Shown here in pieces: positions 1 to 9,570 of a DNA stretch of 23,503 nt; position 1 is the stretch's first letter; every line of letters begins with the position of its first letter. The stretch lies in assembly GCA_018398765.1 (NCBI GenBank), contig JAHBMJ010002053.1, forward strand, positions 32,501 through 56,003, given 5' to 3'. The translations under genes were made by a program, and so were the position numbers. Origin of the DNA: Chromera velia. Its lineage: Eukaryota > Sar > Chromeraceae. The notes beneath the pieces were generated by a model, which searched no databases, was not told the origin of the DNA, and saw only the letters and a program-made list of their open reading frames with translations.

Positions 1-130
1 AGACAAAAAAAGGGGAAGCCAGCGATGGATTGACCTGCTGACTGCCAGATCTGACGCAGCCATTCATCCACTCTACGCTCCCGTAATGCGAAAGCAATTC
101 GAAGTCGCGCTTTCGATCCCAATATTCTGT

Positions 131-1622
131 TCAAGAAATCACAGAGTTCCGATCAATGTCTTGTTGATAAGAGGACTGAGCGAGCTGACACTCTGAGAGG
201 GACTGGCTGACTGACTGACTGACTGACTGACTGACTGACTGACTGACTGACTGGCTGGCTGACTGACTGACTGACTGACTGACTGACTGATTGACTGACT
301 GACTGACTGACTGACTGACCCTTTCCTTGAGTCTCTTCACTTCTGTCTTCAGTTCCTTCTCCCTCACGCTCCCGTTCTCCACCTCGGTCTTCAAAGAACT
401 CAGCTTGGCAACTCGCTGCCGTTGGGCTGCGTCAAGGTTTGCAGAGGGGGCATAGCCGTGGGAGGAAACGGAAAGTGGGGGAAAGCGTGCGGGCAAAAGA
501 GGACCACGGGGAGGGGACAGCTCTTGCGCGCAAACGGGCCCATACAAAAAAAGACAGAATGCAATCAAGAAAAGCCACAGAGAGAGAAAGGGGGGCGGGG
601 GCGAAATAAACATCTCGACAGAAAACTGCGCATTGTGAGAAGAGGCCGAGCTGACGTCTCACTTCTTCCCTCCCCCTCCCCTCCACCCACCAATTTCACG
701 TTCCTGTGCCGCTTCCAGTCTCTCCCTCAGAGAGACGTTCTCTGTCCTCAGAGACCGCACTTGTTTGATCATCTGCACCCACCATGAAATGAAACGAAGA
801 CCTCAATTCATCATCAATTTTTCCTGAGTGCGTCTCCTGCATGTGCCATGGCGCAAAGAAGCAGACAGACAAGATCTACCGATGAGAGGATCTTGATTTC
901 AGGGCGATACAACAGAGATCACCCGTTCGCTGTCCTCTTCATCCGCCCCGGATATTTGGAAAGCCTGTGAGCAACAGGAACAAATTGATCGAAACCAGAC
1001 AAAGTCTGCTCGCCTCTGCTGATCCCCACTGCCTCCAGGAATGGAGGCCGGATCGCACACAGAAAATATACCCGGACCGTGCGGATGTCATGCATTTGCA
1101 TATTTCTTCTGCTCAAAGCTCTACAAAAACTTCTAGCTCCTGCGACACAAGGAAAATTTCCCCGGATCCAACACTGACCCTCTTTCTCTCCATCACTCTC
1201 CCCTCAGGCCCCCGTCCCAAGAGTTCCTGCCGGTCGCTCAACTCACACAACAGACGCTGGTTCTCCTGCCGCACCCCTTGCAACTCCCGTGTCGCCCCTG
1301 ACAAAATCTCAATCCGGTTATCTCTCAGCTGAATCGCACCCTCAGAGTCCATCAGATGGACTTTCAGCCTCCTGTTCTCTTCCTCCAGTTCCCCTCTGAC
1401 CTCCTTCAAGGCACTAACCTCGGTCTCTGCCCCGATCACTTTGACCTCCAAAACTTGAATCTTCTTCTGACTGACCGCAGCCTGACGTGACAAGAGAGCC
1501 TGCAGGTCTGCCTGAACGCTTTCTGCCGAGGAGAGCTGCTTCCTCAGAGTGTCGCATCTTTTCAGCACAGCATTGTATGACTGGAGATCGAAGAAGGAAG
1601 TTCCGTTAGACCCTCCCTCCAT
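131..1622 (-). CDS. Multi-exon coiled-coil protein, function unknown
   Basis: Proposed exons on the minus strand are 1622-1179, 964-923, 772-691, 426-320 and 202-131. The ATG at 1622 is the first after an in-frame TGA at 1649-1647. Donors read GTCAGT, GTGATC, GTGGGT and GTCAGT, and acceptors all end in AG. The phases run 0, 0, 1, 0 and agree at every junction, giving about 248 residues. Exon 1 (148 aa) is almost all heptad-like helix, rich in L, E, Q, K and R (for example KEVRGELEEENRRLKVHLMD). Exons 3 and 4 continue the same style (VRSLRTENVSLRERLEAAQE and KELKTEVKRLKER). A structural or cytoskeletal coiled-coil role is likely, but no family is recognised. The last exon is the least certain, because the intron before it is the TCAG microsatellite and could be retained in frame. 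The gene is divergent from the one at 2329 and shares its upstream region. Confidence 0.55.
203..319. repeat. (TCAG)n microsatellite at a splice boundary
   Basis: On the minus strand this is an imperfect run of TCAG units with a few TCAA or CCAG variants. It begins exactly at the proposed donor of exon 4 in the coiled-coil gene and ends at the proposed acceptor of exon 5. It is 117 nt, a multiple of three, and is open in the host frame, where it would encode S, V and Q repeats. It can therefore be read as an intron or as retained coding sequence. Confidence 0.85.
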
Positions 1623-2328
1623 TCTTGATTTCTCTGCTCTTTTCTCTCACCTCTGGATCGTGAAACACAACAGGGAGAGAGAGAAGAGTTTGAGTCACAT
1701 AGACGGCCACGGAGGGCTGTCAAGTTTCAGATCGCATGTCCGGTGCATCACAATTGAATCGCTTTGCGAATAGGAGACGGAGAACTGTTGCATGAACTGC
1801 ATGTGAACAACAGGCGAAGCGCATGGATCCAGAGGGAAGACTGTGTGCCACGTTAGTGGCTCGTTGAAAGTCTGCACATATATATGAGTACCTCGCTTTT
1901 GTCTATACTCACATTTGACAGGACCTCACGCCATGCAGTTGCATGAATCATATATATATATATATATATATATATGCCTTTCATGCGTGCACAAAATTGC
2001 ACATGCATGCATGCATGCATTTAAAAAAAAAAAAACCTTTAAAAGACCCATGATGACCCATGCCTAGGCAAGATGCATACTGGCCCGACAAAGGACCAGA
2101 GAGACACTAAAAAGATAAATTAAAAGATTAAAGGCTGCATGCATGCATGTATCGATCGATCGATGATATATATATATCGAATCATCTCTCTTTCTCTCTT
2201 TCGTCGATCATATATCGATATATAAACGCTGGGTCCCTGGTCTCAATCTGCATTGAGAGGAGAGCCACCGATGCAATCTTCCTTGCTGCGCATGAGTGAG
2301 AAAGAAATCGAGTAGAAACTCTACCCAA
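1623..2328. promoter_or_regulatory. Shared upstream region of two divergent genes
   Basis: The 706 bp lie between the start codons of a minus-strand gene (1622) and a plus-strand gene (2329). They hold an uninterrupted AT dinucleotide run at 1950-1975, overlapping GCAT units at 2002-2020, a poly-A run at 2023-2035, more GCATGC units at 2137-2149, ATCGAT repeats at 2151-2164 and a second AT run at about 2166-2177. GCATGC-type words are known binding sites of ApiAP2 factors in apicomplexans; a regulatory role here is inference. A 7-codon upstream ORF (ATG at 2292, TAG at 2313) precedes the plus-strand start. No conserved core promoter is evident. Confidence 0.4.
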
Positions 2329-3114
2329 ATGACCTCCACACATCCCGCTGCTGCATCAACAGGAGCAGAGAAGGGAGGCGGCAGTCCCACTTTTTCCGGA
2401 CGGCTGGTCGCGGTCAGCAGCGAGGGGCCACCCCGCCAGAATGCCCCGTACTTTGAGCCCCACACAATGAGGGGAAGGGCCCAGGTCTCGTCCTACCACA
2501 GTTACACAGGAGATCTGACAGGATTGGGCAACAGAACGTGGCACCACTATGGAGACGAGAGACGACTGAACTACGTCGAGTTCAACGCAGGGCCGTGTGC
2601 GTTGTTTGTCGGAGAGTTTTGGCGTGCTGTTGGTTGTCTGAAAATTTCGTTTTTGATCGAGGAGCCTGGGTCCCTTTTTGTTGGGGTTTTCGAAACGACC
2701 GGCGAAACCGCTGTGCCGTTCTCAGCCGAACAGATTCCCACCACCCCGGGATTGTTCGGTTTGAATTTAGCCACAGGGGAGGACGTGCAGGATGGCAAGA
2801 GCAAGGGAGCAGGTGAGAAGAGGGTGGTCTCTGAGGCCAGTCAGGTAGTCACCATTCAAATCAGCAAGGTGCGGGAAGAGTGGGGAGGCCAGTGTGCAGA
2901 AATTCTCTATCTGAAGTCTTCTGGCGACATCTTGTGTCGTCAGGTGGTATCGAATGCAGAGACCAAAAAGTTTGTACCTGTGGTCATTGGACACCTGCCT
3001 CTTCCCTCAAAGGATTCATGGTCAGCTTTTGGAAATGCGCTGCTGAAAACGTTTGAGATCAGAAAACCGAAAGTACGGATGGAAGTCTACACTTGGCAAA
3101 ACGAGACAGAGTAG
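2329..3114 (+). CDS. Hypothetical protein, 261 aa, single exon
   Basis: This open frame runs without interruption from the ATG at 2329 to the TAG ending at 3114. The frame could extend upstream only to a GTG at 2296, directly after an in-frame TGA, so the ATG is the better start. The first 20 or so residues are low complexity (S, T, A, G). The rest looks globular and beta-rich, with segments such as CLKISFLIEEPGSLFVGVFE, VVTIQISKV and KFVPVVIGHL. There is no signal peptide and no clear membrane helix. The alternation of short strands with a late F-V-P-V-V element weakly recalls SPRY/B30.2-type beta sandwiches, but I do not claim the family. Codon use looks genuine and no intron is needed. It is divergent from the coiled-coil gene at 1622. 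Confidence 0.6.
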   Translation: MTSTHPAAASTGAEKGGGSPTFSGRLVAVSSEGPPRQNAPYFEPHTMRGRAQVSSYHSYTGDLTGLGNRTWHHYGDERRLNYVEFNAGPCALFVGEFWRAVGCLKISFLIEEPGSLFVGVFETTGETAVPFSAEQIPTTPGLFGLNLATGEDVQDGKSKGAGEKRVVSEASQVVTIQISKVREEWGGQCAEILYLKSSGDILCRQVVSNAETKKFVPVVIGHLPLPSKDSWSAFGNALLKTFEIRKPKVRMEVYTWQNETE

Positions 3115-4428
3115 ACTCATGCAATCCGGCATCCAGCATTTGCTCTAACAATACCACTGTGACATCGGAGCGAGTCTTGTTACGTTTCCAAAAAGAAGCA
3201 CCTTCAAGGAAAGCATGCTTTCTGTCTCGTGTAAGATTCACTAGTACGCACTGGCAGTTGATTTGCTATATTTCACTATTAAAGGATCCAGTCCATCCGG
3301 ACTTTTTTTCGTTTTTGAGTAGGAAAGCGTTCAGGATCACAAAAAGGACTTAGCGGCGGACTAAACAGCATTTATAGCTTTATGTCTAGCTTTAGGTACT
3401 ATTCAGCATATAGGCTAAGTTGTCGGGCCTAGACTCCTCGTGTTGGGCCTAACTCTGTTATCAGTACAAACGGCACATTCGAAACTTATTGAAGTGTTTT
3501 TAAGAGTTCATGTGTGGTTATAGGAACTCATTAAAAATTAACCATTTTAAAAGTGGGTGTTTAAGGTCATTTTGCGCTCCCTGACCTCCTCAACTCCGTG
3601 ATTAGTACAAAAACAGCCCAACAACTCGGCTTATACACTAAATAGTCGCGAGCTAGGCCACGATCTTTACTAATCCATACCTATTAGTCTAGTTTAGGCT
3701 TAAGAGAATCTAAGGAGGTTACATAACTTTTTGTTGACATACACGTGATCGTATTTCCACGTTTTTCTTCTTCAAAAAATATGTTCATACTTTATCATTA
3801 TTCTGTGTTCAAAAAGATTGACAAGATCGACCAAAGATAGAGACATCTATAATTTTATGAAGTGACTTGTTGTCTCTTATTTTCGAGGTTTTATTTTTGG
3901 TTGTTCTTTTTATTGTGGGTTATTCCCAGTTTCACGGGAATATATGCCGGATAATTGATTTTAGAAAAACAATAAAAAATTGCTCTAAGAGATTAGTTTT
4001 GGTTAGGGTTGGTTAGAGCAGGAGCTGAGATGATTCCTCCAATAAAGCTTTAGATATCGCTTCGGACTTTAATATTTGGACTGTATGGATTCAACTTGGA
4101 GGTGATAAGAGCTAGCACTATCATGATCAGTAACCTTTACTAGTGGCGTAACTAGCTATGAACGTCTTACAAAAATTGAAAAAGATATAGCGGGCCCGGG
4201 AAGGCCCTAGGGCGGAACATATTAATCAATTAATCAATCAATCAATGAGGGTTCGTGGATGCATAGCACGTCCCAGTATACCGGCCGTTAGTTTGCACGC
4301 TATTGAGTATCGTGCCTAGGCCAGTTTCTTCCTAATCTACTCTAATCTATCCACCCTTAGTTTCTGACTCTGCCTGCCTCTCTATCATATTTTTTTTCCT
4401 AGTTACAAAAATTTGGCTTTCCGGAGCT
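3115..4428. other. AT-richer intergenic stretch, no gene seen
   Basis: I see no convincing reading frame in these 1.3 kb. Base composition is clearly more AT-rich than the flanking genes. Related short phrases recur at about 3452-3470 and 3593-3610 (a variant of aactccgtgattagtacaa), and a similar phrase occurs at about 21244-21262, so this is probably old transposon-derived DNA. A separate short dispersed element lies inside it at 4188-4246. Confidence 0.5.
4188..4246 (+). repeat. Short dispersed element with (AATC)n tail
   Basis: The core agcggg...aaggccctagggcggaacat is followed by ATCA/AATC tetranucleotide units. The same core and tail are present in inverted orientation at about 21391-21453. 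This copy has six extra bases (cccggg) in the core. A core ending in a short tandem tail is typical of the 3' end of non-LTR retroposons (SINE/LINE), but only about 60 bp are shared here, so the class is tentative. Confidence 0.5.
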
Positions 4429-4464
4429 GTTCGCACGTAAGTTCGCACGCAAGTTCACATGCAA
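4429..4464. repeat. Three tandem 12-bp units
   Basis: gttcgcacgtaa, gttcgcacgcaa and gttcacatgcaa follow one another directly, just before the stop-codon end of the minus-strand ORF that ends at 4465. The third unit has drifted at a few positions. No function is apparent. Confidence 0.75.
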
Positions 4465-4878
4465 TTATGTTTGCGTGCACGCTTGCATATGCATCAGATT
4501 GACGCTTTTTCTGCCCAAGGCTTTTCCCTCTCTTAGTTGTCTTCCTGCTTCCATCGCTTCAAGAATGGCCTTGTATTCTTCTTTTCTTCTTTCCGTTCCT
4601 CCGTTTCTTTTTGTGATCACTTCGTGCCTCTGTGCCAACACCCAGAAGTGCTCAAAGTAGACTGCCCAGAGTCTCTCTGCCTCCGCCTTCAACTCCTTTT
4701 TTCTCTCCTGCCGTTTGCCGTATGCGTCGGCATGGAAAAGGGAGAAACGGGCCAAAAACGAAAGAGGATTTAGAAGAGGATCTTTCCTCTCATCCTGGTG
4801 GAAGGCATTCCACGGTGTCAGGAGAGATTTGAGCCTCTCTAACACGCTTTTCCGCTGCTCAATCGGAACTTTCCCCAT
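4465..4878 (-). CDS. Charged helical ORF, possible exon or gene remnant
   Basis: The frame starting at the ATG at 4878 gives 137 residues with a natural-looking composition. It has a basic amphipathic start (MGKVPIEQRKSVLERLKSLL), a central aromatic segment (AERLWAVYFEHFWVLAQRHE) and a strongly charged helical tail ending near 4480. The frame stays open upstream to 5409, but that part runs into the 342-bp duplicated repeat and looks like a non-coding shadow. A pyrimidine-rich stretch ending in AAG just upstream of the ATG could be a splice acceptor, so this may be a last exon rather than a whole gene. No family is recognised. It lies in a repeat-rich stretch and could belong to a decayed mobile element. 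Confidence 0.35.
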   Translation of the reverse strand: MGKVPIEQRKSVLERLKSLLTPWNAFHQDERKDPLLNPLSFLARFSLFHADAYGKRQERKKELKAEAERLWAVYFEHFWVLAQRHEVITKRNGGTERRKEEYKAILEAMEAGRQLREGKALGRKSVNLMHMQACTQT

Positions 4879-5002
4879 GTTCCCATAGCGAAGCTTGGGA
4901 AAAGGAAGGATGGGCAGGCAGAAGAGATAGATTCGCCTATCGAATCCTCCCAAATCGAACTCATGTCCTAAGCGCCCCCCACTTGCCGTGCTGGCCTCAT
5001 TT

Positions 5003-5344
5003 CCCGATCTGCCGCCATGCGAGAGCAAGAGAGACCCCCGTCCGCGTGAGAGGGAAAGGAGACGGCCAAGTGCAAAAAAAGATCGATCAACCCGAGGACC
5101 ACAACCATCGAATATCGAACGAAGAAGAAGTACGAGACCCCAACAAGGAAAGAATGGAGGAGCGCCAGGTTGCAAGTATAAAAGAAAGTGGGAGGAAGGG
5201 AATTTTATAGAGGCATCATAAGAATTGAAATCGAACAAAGCATTCAAGTGCACATATGGAAACCGTAGAACCAGCAGCGCCATACAGAATGCAGAACGAC
5301 CAGCATATATTCTGAGAAAACCATTTGCCTTTCTTCTTTCTCGA
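5003..5344. repeat. Direct duplication, copy 1
   Basis: These 342 bp recur at 5808-6149, an offset of 805 bp, with scattered substitutions and small indels. Both copies begin cccgatctgccgcca and end near tcttctttctcga. In one plus-strand frame the copies share the peptide QKKIDQPEDHNHRISNEEE, and two of the differences there are silent, which hints at former coding. The same DNA is also open on the minus strand, so the coding strand is unresolved. Confidence 0.85.
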
Positions 5345-5749
5345 TGGAACAGGAGCACAGAGAAAAGATGCAACCAACAATCGCACCAGCAGACTAACCA
5401 CTGGGACATGCGTGCACTCTCATTTCCCTGCAGAATTCTTATGCTTTTGCAGAGAGCGACTTCTACGAGAATCGACGCTGACCGTCTATAGGCGGACTCA
5501 GCAGCGACATAACAGACACTGCCATGCAGACATCATAAAGATGGAACCGAAGATGCCAACTTTGAACACCGTATCCACCTTCGCTGAACGTTTAATTCGG
5601 AATCTGATACTGTTTTGATTGTTTGCTTTCTTTCTTCCATGTATGCGTTCTTTTTCTCCGTCTCCGCTTCATGCATAACACACAAATTGAAGTGATCTCT
5701 TCTGAATCACTGACCTGGAGGCAGGTGCAGACGCAGAGGATGAAGAACC

Positions 5750-5770
5750 CTGCTGCTGCTGCTGCTGCTG
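5750..5770. repeat. (CTG)7 trinucleotide repeat
   Basis: Seven uninterrupted CTG units (CAG on the minus strand) lie in otherwise unremarkable sequence between the two copies of the 342-bp duplication. No host gene could be assigned. Confidence 0.9.
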
Positions 5771-5807
5771 TTCGTAGACAGAGGACCTTCCGAGTGTTTG
5801 GACTTGT

Positions 5808-6149
5808 CCCGATCTGCCGCCACGGGAGAGCAAGAGAGATCACCGTCCGCGCAAGAGGGAAAGGAGACGGCATTCGCCAAGCACAAAAAAAGATCGATCA
5901 ACCCGAGGATCACAACCATCGAATATCAAACGAAGAAGAAACACGAAACCCCAAGAAGGAAAGAATTGAGGAGCGCCAGGTTGCAAACAGAAAACAAAAC
6001 AGGAGGGAGGGAAAGAGGCATTATGAGAATTGAAATCAAACAAAGCATTCAAGTGCACATATGGAAACCGCAGAACTAGCAGCGCTATACAGGATGCAGA
6101 ACAGCCAGCATTTGTTCTGAGGAAACGATTTACCTGTCTTCTTTCTCGA
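5808..6149. repeat. Direct duplication, copy 2
   Basis: Second copy of the unit at 5003-5344. It differs by substitutions, by a shortened segment around 5990-6020 and by a few extra bases near 5873. It is followed at once by a (CTGA)n run and then by the DNA transposon. The 460 bp between the copies hold no convincing gene. Confidence 0.85.
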
Positions 6150-6168
6150 AGTTTCATGGATGTACAAG

Positions 6169-6202
6169 TGACTGACTGACTGACTGACTGACTGACTGAC
6201 TA
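6169..6202. repeat. (TGAC)n microsatellite
   Basis: About eight TGAC/CTGA units, the same motif as in the microsatellite at 203-319. It lies about 30 bp from the left target-site copy of the DNA transposon. Confidence 0.9.
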
Positions 6203-6234
6203 ACTGGCGCTTTGACCTGTCCGCGTCCCTTCTC

Positions 6235-6243
6235 CGAGGCACC
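6235..6243. repeat. Target-site duplication, left copy
   Basis: cgaggcacc directly precedes the left terminal inverted repeat and is identical to 7249-7257. Confidence 0.8.
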
Positions 6244-7248
6244 CTAGGGGGTAGCACTACGTTACTGTATAAGGGTGACCCTAACTTTATATATTCTCTA
6301 ACAAAAAATCTAGACATGGCGGGCACTTGGTTTATATACCAATCTTTTTTTCTACATTCTAAAGTGTTGATTTAAGCTAACAGAACTGATGGCGGGTTAC
6401 ATCTTCACTTCAAAAAATTGGTTCAAAGTCATGTCGCCACGATTTGGCGGGGTGGCGGGCAGCTTGACCTGGCGGGGCCCTGGAGTCTATCAATGCTTGG
6501 ACCCCCCCGCCAACGAAAGAAATACCCGCCAAAAGAAAGTTTACTGCGCTCTTATGTCCCCGTTTGCCCCCCACCAACCCCCACCACCACCTGCCAGCCT
6601 CCCGCCACCACCCACCGCCTGGATCTGCTGCCTCAAGCAGTTGGTTCACACAGTTCTCTCTACCCAAACCCATTGGTTGATATTGGTTGGCATAGAATAG
6701 TATAGAGAAAAAGGAGGCAGATTAAACGAAGAGTTTCCCACAGAGTTTGACCAATGTTGGATACACAGCGCCTGTCATATAGGCACCATACGCGACCACA
6801 CGCCACATATCTTTCCCACTTACCTATATCTGCAGCCACCGCAGAGGTCTTGCTCTTCTGAGGTGGTTGAAGCCTGCATCCAACGAGCACAACAGATGCA
6901 CAGACACAGAGACCTTGCAGGGTATGCGTGAGGTGTTCACGTTTCTTGGTGGGGATTAACTATGTTTGGCGGGATGTGGCGGGGCATGCGTATTAGCGGG
7001 GGGGGAAGGTTTGTTAAAGTCTATCCCCGCCATGAAAAGCCCCGCCAGATCGTGGTGACACCACCTTTGAACAACAATTTCTCATAAACTAGAAAACATG
7101 AATGGCCCGCCAGAATAGAAATCGAATTTCTAACATGTTTTATATCTATAACTTTTATGTAGCATAAGTCTAAACTATTATCCTAACTAGTTAGCAAGCC
7201 CGCCAAACTAGGAGTACCTATAATATTCATCCTAGTGCTACCCCCTAG
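6244..7248. mobile_element. Non-autonomous DNA transposon with TIRs and 9-bp TSD
   Basis: The 1,005-bp element starts with ctagggggtagcacta (6244-6259) and ends with its exact reverse complement (7233-7248). It is bracketed by identical 9-bp copies of cgaggcacc at 6235-6243 and 7249-7257, the footprint of cut-and-paste insertion. At least a dozen GGCGGG (or CCCGCC) motifs are spread inside, facing both ways, as expected of subterminal transposase-binding sites. A longer inverted similarity pairs about 6419-6457 with 7041-7075, so the inverted ends are probably much longer but decayed. There is no transposase frame, only a short C-rich ORF around 6389-6700. A 9-bp target duplication is usual for Mutator-like elements, but the tip sequence does not settle the superfamily. 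Confidence 0.8.
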
Positions 7249-7257
7249 CGAGGCACC
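7249..7257. repeat. Target-site duplication, right copy
   Basis: cgaggcacc directly follows the right terminal inverted repeat and is identical to 6235-6243. Confidence 0.8.
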
Positions 7258-7813
7258 ACTTCTCCTCCCACTCTCTTGTGTGTGGGGGGTCCCTCTCTCT
7301 CAGACTCATGTATGGGGGGTCCAGGGGGGTTCCTCTCTCTCATTAAAAAATATCTCAAACAGAAGTCTCAGATGACTGGCTGCAAGCGAGCAAGAAATCT
7401 AGTGCATGTACATTCAGTAACAACATCGATCAGCGACAATGAATATGCATGCATGCAGATTATCATTGCAGAGCTGGTTTTACTCCTATCTGAAAGCACT
7501 GGCAGTCAACTGACCCGTTCTCATGCTGGCGTGGAGGTCTGTTATGTCTGCCAACCGAGTGAGGGTACTCTGGCGAACAAGCATGCCCCCCAATCTGTCG
7601 CCGTCTCCATGTGAGCATCTCGAAGAGCCGGGGGCGGGAGGGAGTCCCCATCAGAAGGGGGAACTTTGAAGATTTGACAATAGAAAAACGATGTTTCCAT
7701 CCCTATTCTTCACCTCTTAGAAAGGGAGAGCGAAGAGAGGGATCGACGGGGGCCTCTCACTGCTTCGAATGGAGTTGCCCCGCCGTTCCTCAGCTGGAAG
7801 ATCTGGGGGGGGG
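7258..7813. other. Low-complexity intergenic DNA before the gap
   Basis: There are two imperfect units of G-run plus ctctctctca near 7276-7340 and a GCATGCATGC word at about 7447. I see no supported gene. Open frames here lack coding character, and some of them run through the N block. Confidence 0.4.
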
Positions 7814-8045
7814 NNNNNNNNNNNNNNNNNNNNNNNNNNNNNNNNNNNNNNNNNNNNNNNNNNNNNNNNNNNNNNNNNNNNNNNNNNNNNNNNNNNNNNN
7901 NNNNNNNNNNNNNNNNNNNNNNNNNNNNNNNNNNNNNNNNNNNNNNNNNNNNNNNNNNNNNNNNNNNNNNNNNNNNNNNNNNNNNNNNNNNNNNNNNNNN
8001 NNNNNNNNNNNNNNNNNNNNNNNNNNNNNNNNNNNNNNNNNNNNN
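7814..8045. other. Assembly gap of 232 N, flanked by poly-G
   Basis: Unknown bases with a G run on both sides (nine G before and fifteen after). The matching homopolymer edges suggest sequencing or gap-closure failure in a G-rich tract. True length and content are unknown, so nothing spanning it can be annotated. Confidence 0.95.
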
Positions 8046-8768
8046 GGGGGGGGGGGGGGGACAAAACATTATGAGTCAAGGATAAACTTTCTTGGGAAAG
8101 AAATCTACACAAAAAAACAGATCAAACACGAGCTAAAAACTTTAGAGTGAGATGGAGTGAATACAGTGTCGATCGAAGTGTATCAGTTTGTAGGTGAGAT
8201 ACCGCAGCCGCGTTCTGAAGCTGTGGAAACTCAGTTTCTGAAAAGAATCGCTGCCTGAACATAGCATCGTCTCTGAAGCACAGAGAAATACCTGTGTCTT
8301 CGTGTCTTTTCAGTTCCTCTCCTTCCTGATTCTGCTGCACGAACACGGAGATACCGCAAGGGCGAGTCACTCACTCATCTTCAAAATCCTGTACGAACAT
8401 GCAGTTGCTATCATATTATATATACACGCGTGCAAGCATACTTTGGTGGAACTATCAACGGAATGCGGAGCTTGGTTCACCTTCCATTGAGATGAATTTG
8501 CAAGAACCAGCTATCTGCTGAAGGACAATTTCTACGGACAAACAAAAAACATGTGGAAGTGCAGTAGAAAAGACAAACAGCGAATTTCAAAGCAGTATCA
8601 AGACACAGCAGAAAGGCTGACCATTGTCTAACTCGAGTCCAAGTTTTCGAGGGCAGTCATGATGCTTCTTTTCCTGTCCAGCGTTTACTCTGCCCACGCT
8701 GTATTCAATACACATTATCAATTAAAGTAACAACAATGAAGGCATTCAACATGCAGATCGAGGGTTAT
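8046..8768. other. Intergenic stretch, at most an exon remnant
   Basis: No firm gene. On the minus strand, 8370-8122 is open and reads NQEGEELKRHEDT and SETEFPQLQNAAAVSHLQTD, which looks weakly protein-like. A tgcag acceptor near 8335 and a GTATTT donor near 8291 could delimit a small exon. It may be a downstream piece of the pseudogene family that lies to the right on the same strand. Confidence 0.25.
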
Positions 8769-9570
8769 GGACATGTAGAGTGAGAACAAGAAAAGAAACA
8801 AGCAAAGAAAAGGACAACCATTTGAAGAAAGCAAACATGGAAAAGGAAGAGAGATCGAAAACATAATTTCGAGAACAGATAGGAGATTACTTCAAGCGAC
8901 GTCAAGCAACAACACAACGCGTACTCACTCCCGCTACATATCTGCCCTCGCGAGGATATCGCCATAGAGACTTCCATCTTTTTTTTGCTGCTTTGTTTCA
9001 CTAGCGGAATCAAAATAACATCTTCGACGCTGTCTCTAAGCCAGAAATATTGGTGAGGCTTGGAGAATTACACGAGTGTCTTCTTTTTGACTATCTCCTT
9101 AACGTCTGCTCCAATTTCTCCCCCCTCGACCTCAAATCCACCGGCAGCAAACATGTGGAACGGGGGTGCCCAGGGTGTGATGGAGAACTGGACGCCCCGA
9201 GAGCACAGAGCCACCGACACTGTCCCTTGGAAGATGACAGCAGAGAGTCCATCTGCTGAAGACGCCGGCGTTAGGAGAAACCCAATCCACAGGGGTGTAA
9301 GCTCCTCCTTTGTGCACGCAGTCTATGCGTAGCTCCATACTGCACACTCGCTTGTACATATGCAAGCCCAAAAGTGAATGAATTTTCGAAAGAGACATGC
9401 AAATAGACAATTAAGGAGGGACTGTAAAACCTCTTATGCAGTACAGAGAGAAGGACACAGTTGAACATGGAGAGACAAAGCTTCGATTACATAAACGTAA
9501 TCAATCTCCTTTTTACTGATAGCAAAAGGGCACTTCCGAGAGGGGTACGCTATGCAGTTGGCCATCGATC
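8769..9570. repeat. ~800-bp direct duplication, copy 1
   Basis: Collinear with 9698-10508 over its whole length, starting at ggacatgtagagtgagaac and ending at gttggccatcgatc. The offset drifts from 929 to 938 bp through small indels. It contains one copy of a decayed minus-strand exon. Confidence 0.9.
8929..9322 (-). pseudogene. Decayed exon copy 1 of an unknown protein family
   Basis: Read on the minus strand from 9322, the frame encodes a globular-looking peptide with KEELTPLWIGFLL near the start and PWAPPFHMFAAGGFEVEGGE in the middle. A TAA at 9070-9068 interrupts it. Past the stop the similarity to copy 2 continues in the same frame (SVEDVILIPLVKQSSKKKME) up to a conserved GTGAGT donor after 8929. 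The protein differs from copy 2 by a two-codon deletion that keeps the frame, evidence that the ancestor was coding. The family is not recognised. Confidence 0.55.

Noticed and set aside
131-613. 160-residue minus-strand ORF starting at 613 with a signal-peptide-like N-terminus
   Set aside because: The upstream part is probably intron; phase and acceptor at 427 link the coiled-coil segment to the upstream exon at 772-691 instead.
4879-5409. N-terminal half of the 314-residue minus-strand ORF
   Set aside because: It overlaps the 342-bp duplicated repeat, is hydrophobic and cysteine-rich in an irregular way, and is not preserved in the second copy.
6389-6705. ORFs of about 100 residues inside the DNA transposon
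   Set aside because: Composition follows the C-rich/GGCGGG motifs; no transposase motifs are visible and both strands are open over the same DNA.
7611-8150. Open frames across the N block on both strands
   Set aside because: Most of their length is unknown sequence and the poly-G edges translate to glycine or proline artefacts.
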